A stretch of DNA of 64,000 nt, from assembly GCA_963662155.1 (NCBI GenBank), contig OY759268.1:11198935-11262934 (forward strand). Direction: 5' to 3'. Source of the DNA: Lamellibrachia columna. Its lineage: Eukaryota; Annelida; Polychaeta; Sabellida; Siboglinidae. Position numbers and translations under genes: made by a program. The notes beneath the pieces are model-generated. The model saw only the letters and a list, made by a program, of their open reading frames with translations. It ran no database searches and was not told where the DNA came from. Shown piece after piece: positions 33,201-44,499 of this stretch (the first letter of the stretch is position 1; every line of letters begins with the position of its first letter).

Positions 33201-35391
33201 CTTTTTAGCTTTATAGTTTCTTACCACTTTGCTTTATCTTTTGTTTATCGTTTCATTTACTCGTAATTGAAATATATGTATATATATATATATTTTATTT
33301 TTACTGTGTTTTTGTGTACTTTTCTGTAAACACCAGTGAACGGGGCATAACATAAAAAAACCCAAGTCGTTTCAAAAGGCTCTCATGAAACTCCTTTTCA
33401 CCACACCTCCTCATTTAAACTACCTATAAAACATACACAGCAATGTAAACTTATTCTATTATGTGTGTTAACTGTCTATGAAGTGTGAGGCACGACAGCG
33501 ACAGTTTCCACACACCCAACTAAACCTATTAAAAATTCCAACAGATGTTTAGTTGTTGTATGTACTACCCACAGCGCATGCGCACAAAACACCACAAACT
33601 CCTGCATTAGCCTAAAATTGGGCTGTTTGGAGTAAAACTACTTGAAATTTGAGATTATCCCTGGATTTGTTGGTAATAATAAATAAAGTTTTTATTTATT
33701 ATTATTATTATTGTTGGAAATTGTATAACACAGGAATTCTAAAATACAGCATAAATCACAGGTCTTGCCGATTGATGAATACCACAAACATAACAATACT
33801 GAAATGAAACACACAACTGACAAGTCACAATATTTTAGAAGTTTTTATGTAGTTCAAACAATCCAAACATCTCTTTAGTCTTTACAAGTATTTGTTTATA
33901 CTTTTCCTGCATTTACCATAAATTGTGCAAAACAGGACAATGTATGTGATGTGTTTGTTAGTTTTTATCACCTATGACATTTGATGTATCGCGCACGGTG
34001 ACTAAAGAGTATATCCACTACTGACGTATACTGGCCAGTGTAGTTTTCGACCTACTTAATAGAATATGCCGTTTAAAAAAAAATCTGAAGAAACATTTTG
34101 TGTAAGAGATCGATATACCAAATCAGCAAATGCTACTTCATTTATTCAATGCAAACAAATTATTAAAACAGTTGTTTTGAGTGAAAAATGGCAAGCCGTA
34201 CAGACAATCGTTTTTAATTTTACCACTTTGTTCCAATTATGTCAACTTTTTATAACAACCAGGCTTCATATGGCGCTTTATAAAACATACACATATTTGT
34301 ATTGAATATATAACGTTAATGTAGTAAAAATTTTCTTGTATATTTAACACATTTTAATTATTCCTTCTTTTATGACAAGACTAGCTTGCCATACATCTAC
34401 CACAAAAAGGGCTATTATTGTCACATGGCCACGAAAGAGACATGGGTCAGCAGATGCTCAATAATGTCTGGTAAGCATGCAAAGTCGGTTTTCTATCAAG
34501 GATTTGTATAAACGTGTTCCATGTTATATTATATATAGATTTAACAAGATTGACATCCCAAACAACAAGTTCCAGATGGCAAAGTGGACAAGGAAGCCTT
34601 GGCTTATCGAGAGTCCAACAATATATAACAATATATTTTGCTCAGACAACACTCTGTATCGTTATTGTCGTAAACAGACGCTGTGACGTCTCTAACGCGA
34701 TATCAAGCGAGATTTCAATGGATCGAAAACTGGCGTGGGTCGAAAACTGCACCGGTAACTATAATACGGCAAGCACATATGGTGGGCGATAATGGAGTGA
34801 CATACGGACCTGGTACTTTGAGGCGTTGTTCAGGAGGGGATAGTTGCCCTGACTGTCGCCGTTATGACGCAAATGGTTGTCGACGAGGTTCCAGCCCCAG
34901 CTTTGGTCGTCGCAGCCGAGCAGCGATATATATCCGGGCTGCTGAAGCGGCGACGTCCGTGTGCCGATGCCAATGACAGCTGCCGTGCCAAGCGGGCCCT
35001 GCCACCACACCTCCCAACAATGTCTGCCCGTACTGAAGCCGGTCCTGCCGCGGGCGCCGTCCGTGCTCTGCGCTACCGGATTGCGGTGTATCGTGAAGCC
35101 ATCGCGCTTCACGTAGATGTTACGCGAGCAGTCGTCGGGATTCCACGCGTGATAGAAGGCACGCAGTTTTGTTTTGTACGTTGGGACGCTGCTGAGAATG
35201 TCCGACCGCAGCGCCTCTTCCGCCAGCCTTTTGATGCAGTGGAGTCGCCATACATCATTGTTTTCGTCGTTCAGTAGTTTGTACCAGTTTTTACACACGA
35301 GTGAGCAGTTGCGCAGGTCATCGATGTCTAAATATGAAAACAGAACCTCGAGTACGATCTGTGGCAGTTCCGACCAAATGGCCGTCGCCAT
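24103..35391 (-). CDS. FBXO45: F-box/SPRY domain-containing protein 1 (FBXO45 / Fsn orthologue), complete
   Basis: Known role: substrate-recognition subunit that works with Skp1 and the giant RING ligase PAM/Highwire (MYCBP2) to ubiquitinate synaptic and neuronal targets. Seen: three exons (34810-35391, 29849-29924, 24103-24212) join in phases 0 and 1 to give 255 residues, the length I expect for invertebrate orthologues. F-box about residues 5-50 ([31 protein letters not shown]). The SPRY domain fills the C-terminal two thirds ([75 protein letters not shown]). The ATG at 35391 is the only suitable start and sits in CpG-rich DNA. Introns are 4.9 and 5.6 kb and full of repeats. No frameshift or lost core residue is seen, so it is probably functional. 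It is divergent from UPF3. Confidence 0.95.
24425..24545. mobile_element. solo terminal repeat of the TTAA MITE family (family C)
   Basis: Starts with tttaaagtgaaacagaac and continues ggcctatgcacctataagag and taagaatatcacg, matching the roughly 110-bp inverted ends of the complete element at 49735-50396. It lies in FBXO45 intron 2. Confidence 0.65.
24830..26450. repeat. three diverged tandem copies of a 0.54-0.57-kb unit
   Basis: Each copy starts tatcagttgtatggctgta-like and contains ttaattagttttcatgttag, aaacacgtttttt, tgtggaagtac, gcatgtttgacatgtatagg, ctgttcacagctga. Copies begin near 24830, 25370 and 25935. They differ by many substitutions and indels, so the duplications are old. All lie within FBXO45 intron 2 and no reading frame is conserved. 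Confidence 0.9.
26451..28237. other. FBXO45 intron 2, mostly featureless
   Basis: There is no conserved reading frame. 27916-27957 forms an imperfect hairpin (aagtccgaacgtcgtcg with cgacgtcatgcggactt). 28118-28210 is rich in ggcccg/cgggcc words, like the ends of the 31315-32885 element. Confidence 0.4.
28238..28765. mobile_element. family C TTAA MITE, copy lacking one end
   Basis: In inverse orientation it matches the body and one end of the 49735-50396 element: taatttcatggg, atttgctcgcc, aatatatttgtatacac, gacatatgttggcctttgtt, gaatctcccacttttag, gcacatggttagtt, and the terminal tttgttttgctttaa. Confidence 0.72.
29463..29660 (-). mobile_element. MITE family D, copy 3
   Basis: In inverse orientation it shares ggaatctgttcttataagcg, acaataaggtaactgttta, acactagtggtgtcatttgg and gggtcaaatat with the full element at 60187-60616. 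A further partial left end (ttcgacctattaagcata) lies at 30352-30420. It is 190 bp from FBXO45 exon 2. Confidence 0.7.
29849..29924 (-). CDS. FBXO45: FBXO45 exon 2
   Basis: The acceptor ttttgtttgtag (AG ends at 29925) is followed by 76 bp encoding [20 protein letters not shown] and NYEFLG, then a consensus donor (G|GTAAGT). It enters in phase 0 and leaves in phase 1. On the opposite strand the same bases give a longer open frame, which is a shadow. Confidence 0.96.
29925..31314. other. FBXO45 intron 1, AT-rich, no gene
   Basis: Apart from the partial MITE-D end at 30352-30420, I recognise nothing. The sequence is AT-rich with poly-A and poly-T runs. Confidence 0.45.
31315..32885. mobile_element. 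hAT-like element with GC-rich subterminal repeats (non-autonomous or decayed)
   Basis: Both ends are packed with gggccgggc/cgggcctg words (31325-31485 and 32705-32875) in otherwise AT-rich DNA, and the outermost parts are loosely inverted (gtcccacgggcc versus gcccgtgcagggc). GC-rich subterminal repeats are known in some hAT elements. On the minus strand, 31990-31780 reads [13 protein letters not shown], which faintly recalls a BED zinc finger. No complete transposase frame remains. The superfamily call is tentative. Confidence 0.5.
32043..32328. repeat. 143-bp direct duplication inside the hAT-like element
   Basis: Two essentially identical 143-bp copies (32043-32185 and 32186-32328) starting ctttagacatatttgcagag. 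The identity implies a recent event compared with the rest of the element. Confidence 0.95.
32886..34540. other. FBXO45 intron 1, no recognised gene
   Basis: A plus-strand frame at 34066-34305 ([20 protein letters not shown]) is short and lacks splice or family support. 33273-33292 is a short TA run. Confidence 0.35.
34541..34624 (+). repeat. short interspersed repeat E, copy 1
   Basis: Contains aacaagattgacatcccaaa, agttccagatggcaaagtgg, acaaggaagcc and cttatcgagagtccaaca. Related copies: 39037-39110 (minus), 44110-44200 (minus), 44556-44634 (plus). It lies in FBXO45 intron 1, 190 bp beyond exon 1. Confidence 0.85.
34810..35391 (-). CDS. FBXO45: FBXO45 exon 1 (F-box and first part of SPRY)
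   Basis: The ATG at 35391 gives 194 codons ending LLNNASKYQ. The donor is CAG|GTCCGT, weaker than consensus but in the position expected from the animal protein (KYQ followed by VGERIRV). Reading on into the intron adds 16 residues unlike the family. The exon is GC-rich, and an unrelated long frame runs on the other strand. Confidence 0.95.
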
Positions 35392-35606
35392 TTTCCCTGT
35401 GACGATAATGGCGAAAGCTTAGCGGCGACCGACCACAACTCTATGTGTGGCTGCCGATTCAGCTATTAATTGACGTTCGTGTGTGTATTTTTTTTCACCT
35501 ACTTCTTCTTGCTGAAGATTTTGTCGTGTTTTAAGTATTGAAGGATAAATATATTGTAATTGTAATATTGCTATTGGGAAATACTTAGGGGAATAGAGAT
35601 ATATGT

Positions 35607-35838
35607 CAGTGGCGTTTTAGGGGGCGGCCATTGGGCCATGCCTCCCCCGTTGGGTAATTTGTGGGATAGATAGATATGTCAGTGGCATTTTAGGGGGGTC
35701 GCCATTGGACCATGCCTCCCGTTTAGGTAATTTTGTTCATATGTTTCCATTGTGCCGCCATATAGTAGTATGGTAAAATATTGGGTGACTAAGCTTGCCC
35801 CCTGGCTTCCCCTTTGTCAGATCCCAGATACGCCACTG
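35607..35838. mobile_element. short element with CAGTGGCG inverted ends
   Basis: Starts cagtggcgttttaggggg and ends in the inverse cagatacgccactg. The left end is tandemly doubled (second copy at about 35672). CAGTGGCGTA-type ends are common in DNA transposon families; which one is not decided. It lies upstream of FBXO45. Confidence 0.5.
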
Positions 35839-36885
35839 GGAGAAAAGAAAGAGAATGACGGCTTAGAGGTTGGGCTGAAGCGTGACCGCTAAATAGTAAA
35901 CTGTGGTTGCATGCATCACGTCTTCTGACAGGCTGTTCCATTCGGCGATGGTGCGAGAAAAGAATTGCATCTTCCGGTACTAGGGACGGTGAAGGGTCAT
36001 AACCTGATGCCATGGGTCTTCAGGTCCGTCCTCGGAGTTTTGAAAGGAGGGTTCTGGCACACGCACAATCAGCCGGGTTTTATAGGATGATTTCTAAAAG
36101 ATGGTACAGTTAAAAAAATTATCTTAGGTTCATTAGAAAATCTGACTGAGGCACGAATGATCGAGCTTACCTACCCAAAGTAGGGAAACTCTTTGTGCAT
36201 GTCTACACCATATCAATTACCAACGGCGTACAGTGATTTTCTATAGTGAAATGGGGAATCCTATGCAAATGAGACTAACTAAGAGGTTGCCACCAGGTGT
36301 AGCATGCGAAACATATGTCAGATAATCCTGAAGATTTTCATCAAGTTGGTAGATATATATGAATAATGATTTCTTCAAAAAAGAACTCTAGGGATTACTT
36401 ACTCAACGTTTCGGCTGCCTCCAACGTTTCGGCTGCAAGCAGAAACGTCGAATAAGTAGGCCTAATTTCAATAGTTGTGTTTAGAAGAAAATCGCTATTC
36501 ACATATGTCAAATAGTGCTGTTATCTGATACATAATTTTTTATTGAACATCATCGTTTCGGGTGGGGTTTCGTGGCCGCATCTGTCAGGGTGTTCGTCTC
36601 TGGCGTAGTGCAGTGAAGGGGAACCAGTGTAGTTGAAAGTAATGTTCACTGAGTGCCACTGGTCAGTGGTGTTCATGACGGTCAGTGTGTCGAACTGTTG
36701 CGACCCCTCACTCCGTTCTGTGCCTGATCAACGTTGGTCGATGGATGCTGCATAGATGTATACTAAAACCAGTTTATAATATTAATAATAACAACAACAA
36801 TATAACTTGTACATCGCCCAAATCATCAGGAACGCGTTAAGCATCCTATTACATAACGAACAAGGACGCTAGGGAATCCCCACAA
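35839..36885. other. intergenic, no gene recognised
   Basis: A short direct repeat (aacgtttcggctgc) occurs at about 36406 and 36424. No reading frame of interest. Confidence 0.4.
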
Positions 36886-37150
36886 GAGCAATTTGGGAGT
36901 CCTCACAAGAGCAATTTCGGAGTCTTCATACGAGCAATTTGGGAGTCCTCATCAGAGCAATTTGGGAGTCCTCACAAAAGCAATTTGGGAGGCCTCATAA
37001 GAACAATTTGGGAGTCCTCATTAGAGCAATTTTGGAGTCCACACAAGAGCAATTCGGGAATACCCACAAGAACAATATGGATGTTCTCATGAGAGCAATT
37101 TGGAAGTCCCTACAAGAGCAATTTGGCAGTCCCCATTAGAGCAATTTGGG
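36886..37150. repeat. 23-bp tandem array, about 11 copies
   Basis: Units of gagcaatttgggagtcctca plus caa. Copies differ at several positions. Confidence 0.93.
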
Positions 37151-37193
37151 AGTAATTTACCTAACATAAAAAGCGGTTTTAAATTTCCACGAA

Positions 37194-38010
37194 GTCCAGA
37201 AAGGGCACGATCAATGATAAAAGCCCAGAAAGGGCACGATCAATGATGAAAGTCCAGAAAGGGCACGATCAATGATAAAACTCCAGAAAGGGCATGATCA
37301 ATGATGAAAGTCCAGAAAGGGCACGATCAATGATAAAAGTCCAGAAAGGGCACGATCAACGATGAAAGTCCAGAAAGGGCACAATCAATGATAAAAGTCC
37401 AGAAAGGGCACGATCAATGATAAAAGTCCAGAAAGGGCACGATCAATGATAAAAGTCCAGAAAGGGCACGATCAACGATGAAAGTCCAGAAAGGGCACGA
37501 TCAATGATAAAAGTCCAGAAAGGGCACGATCAATGATAAAAGTCCAGAAAGGGCACGATCAATGATAAAAGTCCAGAAAGGGCACGATCAACGATGAAAG
37601 TCCAGAAAGGGCACGATCAACGATGAAAGTCCAGAAAGGGCACGATCAATGATAAAAGTCCAGAAAGGGCACGATCAATGATGAAAGTCCAGAAAGGGCA
37701 CGATCAATGATAAAAGTCCAGAAAGGGCACGATCAACGATGAAAGTCCAGAAAGGGCACGATCAATGATAAAAGTCCAGAAAGGGCACGATCAATGATAA
37801 AAGTCCAGAAAGGGCACGATCAACGATGAAAGCCCAGAAAGGGCACGGTCAATGATAAAAGTCCAGAAAGGGCACGATCAATGATAAAAGTCCAGAAAGG
37901 GCACGATCAATGATAAAAGTCCAGAAAGGGCACGATCAATGATAAAAGTCCAGAAAGGGCACGATCAATGATGAAAGTCCAGAAAGGGCACGATCAATGA
38001 TAAAAGCATT
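37194..38010. repeat. 29-bp tandem array, about 28 copies
   Basis: Units start agtccagaaagggcacgatc and end with aatgataaa or aacgatgaa. There are no unique spacers, so this is not a CRISPR array. The two variants alternate irregularly. 38011-39036 holds no recognisable gene. Confidence 0.97.
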
Positions 38011-39036
38011 TAAGAAAACAGTGCAATTTCATTCGCACTAGTAACGGACTATACATTATGTCTGTACATAATTATGTACATAGTTACGCATACCTGGGTA
38101 TGTTAGGTCGGATACGGACGAATCCTAGTTTGAGCTAAAGGAGGCGTTTAATACTATAGAGAACGAATGTGCATCCATTGTTTGCCAATGAAACGCCGAT
38201 GAAATGTCATTGTGTACACTGGAAATGATGCGCACTGTTTAGAATTACACAATGTTATGGCTAATCATAGGTCTACTGAAAATGGCAACACACAACCCTA
38301 CATCAGACGGTAGGACATGACTTCGTTGTTTCAAGCATAATCGAATCACGCTAGCCAACTCTGAGAAAGAAACATTTTGAAAATTTGGGCATTTTAATTG
38401 TACAAAGAACAAAATCAACTGCGTACGGAAGACCGGTATACAGGGGCAAGTTGTTACAGAGTCGTTTTACGAAAATATATCACACATATGGAGATACCAT
38501 CGACAGTCGTTGGTTGGATGTCCACCAACAGACACATTGTCAAAAAATCGGGAGTTAAGAAGACGAAATTAAAGAGGTGTGGACAAAAATGTTTTTTTAA
38601 CAACCTCGGACTATTTTTGGGTATGTCCACATAATATCATCTCATGCAGCCACGTTGTATATTTCATGAATTAAACTTGTCTACTATAATTGTATAAGAA
38701 GTTATGCCAAGTAGAGGTTAAACTGAAATTCAGGTGTTGTTATCGTCCACGTGCGTTCAACGGCAAACATGTGTTTGGGGCAAGTTTTTACAATTGTATA
38801 GGGGCAGTCGTTACAACGGTAACAACGTTCTCGGGCAGCTTGTACCGATGTCCCAGCCAGCGAGTTGTGTGCTGACAATGACCGAAAGAACATAATTTAT
38901 TTAACCACGACGCGTGAACGCTTTATTTCACTTGTGAATCCTAGCGTACTGGTTTATAACCAGTACAATAAATGCTAGCAGCGTCAAATAAAAATTGGCA
39001 AATATCTCAGGAGGGCTGGTTACACGTAGATATAGA

Positions 39037-39110
39037 ATTGTTGGATTATCGATAAGCCAATGGCTTCCTTGTCCACTCTTGGTGTTTTGCCTTGGATGGC
39101 AATATTGTTA
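39037..39110 (-). repeat. short interspersed repeat E, copy 2
   Basis: Reads ttggattatcgataagccaa and tggcttccttgtccact, matching the inverse of copy 1; the distal half is more diverged. Confidence 0.75.
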
Positions 39111-39169
39111 TTTTTTGATGGCACAGTCCTATTTGTGCAATTAACACATATTGCTCGATGTATTGAAAA

Positions 39170-39294
39170 GTGGATGTTCGTGCGCGTGTGCGCGAGTGCC
39201 TACGTGTGTGTGTCATTCAATCAAGAATATTACATATACATTGTCATTCACTATTTCATACTCTACACCTACATTGTTATGCACACAGTGTATA

Positions 39295-39358
<64 letters not shown>

Positions 39359-39540
39359 GACCGCGCCTGGGAAACTTCACACATCTACCTAACTACAATA
39401 CGGAACATCAATTATATGCTATATTTGGTCAATACTAATAATGAATTTAACGCATACGTTGACAGAAATAATGCATATATCATACTTTTCACAAAAAGTG
39501 ACTTTAACTAAATATGGTAACAACTAGCCCCGGACTACAA
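39170..39540. repeat. dispersed repeat shared with 16895-17395, split by (TA)n
   Basis: Same ordered blocks as the 17-kb copy. A (TA)n tract of about 59 bp lies at 39297-39355. Here only the 3' flank of the unknown gene is present and there is no coding part beyond it. 39541-40215 has no recognised feature. Confidence 0.75.
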
Positions 39541-40215
39541 ACTACAATGCACCGGTAGCTGTGGCAACGTAAATGTGTAAATATTGCATGACATATAAAA
39601 ACCAGTAATCTGGTGTCTAAAATATGCAACGATATTCACTTGTAATAATATTCACAAAATACTTTAATATTTTAAACTGATCAATTGTGAGCATGTCTCC
39701 TAACTTGATGACTGATTTGTCTGTCAAACGCCTCGTATACATTATACTACACGGATGCCTGTAGTGTCGGTAGGCCACAAACTCTAGTGTATGTCATAAC
39801 TGTTCGCAAGATGTCAGAATTAACGATTCTAGAATCGATATTTTGAGCCTAGTGAAATTTCCCATTCCATCTATGCGAAACTGGTTTTACTTAGACTTGC
39901 ACATCCACCAGCCGACCAAGACAGCCAGATAGCATTCCTTTACAGGTAGGGCCTACATAATAATATACGTTTCATACTTCAACGGTTCAAGTCTCAGAGT
40001 TAATGAGATCGGCGGAAAACTACATTCGCGACAAGGCACTGAGTCTGAGCGGAAACATCGTCACGTCGTCTTCAGGCGCAACAGGTGATCACGCGGCTAC
40101 CGGAAGTGACGTGTGAAGGCACTGCACGGTTGGGTGTCTTACAGTCAAGACTACCCGGATTTCCCAGGTAAGCCAAACGCAGCCCTCCGAAATGTATGAC
40201 TAATTTACATGTTAA

Positions 40216-40375
<160 letters not shown>

Positions 40376-40822
40376 ATCGTCTAACTAAATTCCCGGCACG
40401 TGAGAGGCGCCGAACGAACGAATCATCAACATAATGATGTTGGCCGTTTAATGGAAGAAGAAGAACTCTAATCCAGCCATTAATCATCGGACGTGAATGA
40501 GTGCAGTTGTCGAAACATCAAATAAAGTGTGAACACATTCACAAAAAGTGGATTTTCCTACATTTCTAGACGGCACAAAAGGCTAAGTAATATCTTTCTT
40601 GTAGCTTATAATACTTATATAAATGGAAATACTCTCAATTGTTCAATTTATGTTATTTCCCATTCAACTTTTGCACGTAATCGATTTTTTTAAGAATCAA
40701 CCCATTGGCAGACTTACCACGCAGAGCCGCAATGATGGTGAACTTTACGGGTCAAGGTGAAGGTCGTTTTACCCAATTCCAGTCCCATTTCGGGCACCAG
40801 TCTATTTAGCTGACTGCTATTA

Positions 40823-41265
40823 TACATACATACATACATACATACATCCTCTTCAGCTCTTCTAGGCTAGTAGCGTTTTAGCTGGTCTTGACAATTGTTT
40901 GTGCGCATGGGTGGAAAGTTGTCATTTTGTTCAAAACTGTAAGCGCACCAGAATCTGTCTAGTCTTGATTTGAAAATATTTAATGAGGGCGCTGAAACTA
41001 CATACTCTGTGAGGGTGTTCCACCGGTTTACTACCCTGTGCCTGAAGTAATGCCTTCGTTGTCTTGCAGTCACGCGTTCCTTCTTGAGTTTCAGGCTGTG
41101 TCCCTTGCATATTTACCATAATTGTTCTCCAGCTCAAGTGGCATTCTATCAACTACATCGATTCCATGGAGATATTTGTACGTTTCAATCATGTCTCCTC
41201 TTGCTCTTCTATAGAGAGGCTTGGGAGCTTAAGCGCCCTGAGCATGTCACCATATAGAAAACTCA
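40823..41265 (-). pseudogene. 3' end of a LINE, antisense and decayed
   Basis: Minus-strand pieces RRARGDMIETYKYLHG, VVNRWNTL and LNIFKSRLDRFW parallel the last part of the plus-strand LINE next to it (RRLRGDQIEVFKIVNG, VINEWNKLP, VNMFKNRIDRY). Stops interrupt it. A (TGTA)n tail at 40823-40850 would be its 3' end. It is joined head to head with the LINE starting near 41265. Confidence 0.8.
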
Positions 41266-41269
41266 AAGG

Positions 41270-44101
41270 AGTACTACTACAAATACACATCCAAAGAAAT
41301 GTTCACCAATAATTTCAGACAATGAACTTAAATGTGTATGCTTAAATGCCAGGAGCATAGTAAATAAAAAAAGTGAGTTAGACATTATGGTAGCAGATAT
41401 TGATCCTCATGTAATAGGCATCACAGAATCATGGGCAAATGAAGATATAGTAGATGCTGAGTTAGCACTGACAGGCTATGTAATGTTTAGGAAGGATAGA
41501 CGAGAAAGAAGGGGAGGTGGAGTAATTTTGTATATTAAAGAATCTATCCAAGCATATGAAATTACACTGAAAAGTGAAGCAGATAGAGTGGAAGCAATTT
41601 GGTGTAAAATAGTTACCAGGAACTCAACATTAACAATAGGAGTAGTTTATCGTAGTCCTAACATAGGACAAGAGGAAGATGTAAAATTACAAAAGGCGAT
41701 AAGGGAGGTGAGCAAGGGAGAATGTGTTATAATGGGTGATTTTAACCATGGCCATATACAATGGGAATCATTAGAGAGTGCTGGAGGTGACGACCATCAG
41801 TTTCTACTTCTAACACAGGATTGTTTCCTTACTCAACATGTCTTGGAACCAACCAGAGGTGGGAATGTGTTAGATTTAATTTTGTCTTCTCAAAATGAAT
41901 TAGTTGACAATGTTAAAGTACATGAACCTTTGGGTTCAAGTGACCATAACCAAATCCATTTTAATATAAAAGTAAAAACAGGGAATACATATAAAAAACA
42001 ATGGAGGAGGAACTTCAACAAAGGCAAATATAAAGTGATGAGAACATATCTAGCAAATATAGATTGGAATAACTTGCTGAAGAACAAGACAGCAACAGAA
42101 TGCTGGACTTGTTTAAAATATGAGATTGAGGGCATTATTGAGAAATTTATTCCATTAAGAAAACAAGGGAAAAGATCCAGGAAAAAACACCTGTCAAAAG
42201 AAGCTATTAGAAAAATTGCTCACAAACAGATGCTGTGGAAGGTCTATAAACACACTGGAAATGTAGAAGACTACACAAACTATAAAGAGGCACTTAACCT
42301 AGCTACAACTGAAATTAGAAAATCTAAAAGAACCTTTGAACAAAAATTGGCAGGTAATATAAAAAATGACAGCAAGAGTTTCTATGCTTATGTAAGGAGT
42401 AAACAGAAAGTTCGAGATAAGGTCGGACTACTGGAAAACAACAGTGAAAACATAATTTCAGATGGGTTCCAAATGGCAGAGGTCCTGAATGAGTATTTTA
42501 GCTCAGTTTTTACCACAGAAGATATCAGCTCGCTTCCAGTTCCATTGACTAAATTTGAGGGCAATAAATCAGAACATTTAGGGCAGTTATTTGTAACTCC
42601 TGAAATGATAGCAAAGAAAATTAAGAAGATGAAAGATAATAAATCACCTGGAGTTGATGGGATACCACCAAAACTGCTAAAGGAAATTGTTGATCAAATT
42701 AGTACACCACTTGCAAACTTATTTAACTTGTCACTAGAAGAAGGAATATTTCCTTCAGAATGGAAAGAAGCAAACATTACACCGCTATTTAAGAAGGGAT
42801 CGAGGAAGAAGCCAGAAAATTACAGACCAGTGAGTTTAACATCAGTTGTATGTAAATTACTCGAAACATTAATTAGAGACCACATGGTGGAATTCCTCAT
42901 AAAACATAAATTAATAAATACATCTCAACATGGATTCCTAAAAGCAAGGTCATGTCTAACCAATCTCTTATGTTTTTTAGAAGAAATTACAAAGTGGGTA
43001 GACGACGGGTCACCAGTGGATGTTGTCTACTTAGATTTTCAGAAAGCTTTCGATAAAGTGCCACATCAAAGATTGTTACTTAAACTAAAAGCCCATGGTA
43101 TAGGCAATGATATAATCAACTGGATAGAAAAGTGGCTTACACACAGAAGACAGAGAGTAATAGTAGATGGTAAGATTTCAAACTGGAAATCTGTTTTGAG
43201 TGGGGTACCACAGGGATCAGTGTTAGGCCCTATACTGTTTTTAATATATATAAATGATTTGGAGGATGACATATCTAGCAAAGTACTCAAATTTGCAGAT
43301 GACACAAAAGTATTCAGAAAGGTTACTAATGATACAGATAAACAAAGTTTACAGGATGATCTAGAAAAATTAGTTAAATGGTCAGAAAAATGGCAAATGT
43401 TATTCAATTTTGGGAAGTGTAAATGTATACACATAGGACATGGAAATATGGACGAGGAATATAAAATGGGGGATGCTGTACTAGGTAGAACCACACAAGA
43501 AAAGGATTTAGGAGTAACATTTAATGCTGACATGAAAGTTTCAGATCAATGTGGGATAGCTGCTTCGAAAGGAAATCAAATTCTAGGGCTAATTAGGTGA
43601 ACTATCACGTATAAGGAGAAACATCTAATTGTACCCCTGTACAAAGCAATAGTTAGACCACATTTGGAATATTGTATTCAAGCATGGAGGCCATATCGTA
43701 AAAAAGACATAGATAAGCTAGAAAGAATACAACGAAGAGCAACTAAGATGATTCCAGAATTAAGAGACCTTAGTTATGAAACTCGCTTATTACAATGTGG
43801 TTTGACAACACTAGAGACCAGGAGACTAAGAGGAGACCAAATAGAAGTGTTTAAAATAGTGAACGGTTATGAGGATGTTGATAGGAATATGTTCTTCAAA
43901 CTTAAAGAAGGCAGTATAACCAGAGGACACAAAGCAGCATTAGTTAAGGAGCAGTGTAGGTTGGACACGAGAAAGTACTCTTTCTCACAGAGGGTGATAA
44001 ATGAATGGAACAAACTGCCAAATGATTGTGTTAGTGCTAGTAGTGTGAATATGTTTAAAAATAGAATTGACAGATATTTGATAAGGGCGGACTACACATA
44101 G
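41270..44101 (+). mobile_element. non-LTR retrotransposon (LINE, CR1/Jockey-like), ORF2 nearly intact with one in-frame stop
   Basis: Reads in one frame from about 41270 to the stop at 44099-44101. The apurinic endonuclease domain starts CVCLNARSIVNKKSELD and includes GITESW, RGGGVILYIK, GDFNHGHIQW and GSSDHNQI. The RT domain includes KSPGVDGIPPKLLKE, NYRPVSLTSVVCKLLE, VVYLDFQKAFDKVPHQ, SGVPQGSVLGPILFLIYIND and catalytic LKFADDT, then RPHLEYCIQAW and a C-terminal region. The only lesion is TGA at 43598-43600, between LGLIR and TITYKEK. No ORF1 is visible, so it is 5' truncated or rearranged. It ends 285 bp before the UPF3 start codon. Clade assignment is from motif style only. Confidence 0.9.
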
Positions 44102-44109
44102 ATGAGAAA

Positions 44110-44200
44110 ATTGTTGGACTCTCGATAAGCCAATGGCTTCCTTGTCCACTTGTCATCTGGAACTTCTTGTTCGAGATGGCAATCTTGTTAAATCTTGTTA
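44110..44200 (-). repeat. short interspersed repeat E, copy 3 (left arm around UPF3 exon 1)
   Basis: Reads gttggactctcgataagcca, tggcttccttgtccacttgt, catctggaacttcttgtt and gatggcaatcttgttaaatc, the inverse of copy 1. Together with copy 4 it brackets UPF3 exon 1. Confidence 0.88.
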
Positions 44201-44385
44201 AATATTCGAAAAAAAATTGTGCTTTCGGAAACCCGGCGAACGTTTCAGGAACCAAACGGTGGCACCCCACCACGGAGCGAAAATAATCGAATATGGGGGC
44301 TGATGGTGGCGTCATCTAACGGAATCTGGACAAATTATGCTGTTTTGACGTTTCATGAATAGTTTTGTTTGGTAAATAAATTGTA

Positions 44386-44499
44386 ATGACGCAAGAGGTT
44401 GTCGAAAAAAAAAGTGAGGAGAAATTAGCCAACGGTACCGATAAAAATGCGAAGCCGGAAGAAAAGGCAAGGGAAAGAAGAGACGCTACGCCGACGAAG
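44386..44499 (+). CDS. UPF3: UPF3 exon 1 (charged N-terminus)
   Basis: ATG (preceded by ttgta) opens 38 codons, MTQEVVEKKSEEKL to RRDATPTK, ending at AAG|GTGGGT in phase 0. The join to VVVRRLPP in exon 2 fits the family (human UPF3B has a Lys just before VVIRRLPP). The start is inferred as the first ATG in frame. Confidence 0.85.

Noticed and set aside
34864..35277. Plus-strand frame opposite FBXO45 exon 1
   Set aside because: The conserved protein is on the minus strand; this is a GC-rich shadow frame.
37194..38010. CRISPR-like regular repeats
   Set aside because: The 29-bp units are directly adjacent with no spacers, and the genome is eukaryotic.
38702..38893. Minus-strand CYRCNDCPYTIVKTCPKHM as a zinc finger
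   Set aside because: The cysteine spacing is suggestive, but it is short, has no flanking splice signals and no neighbouring fingers.
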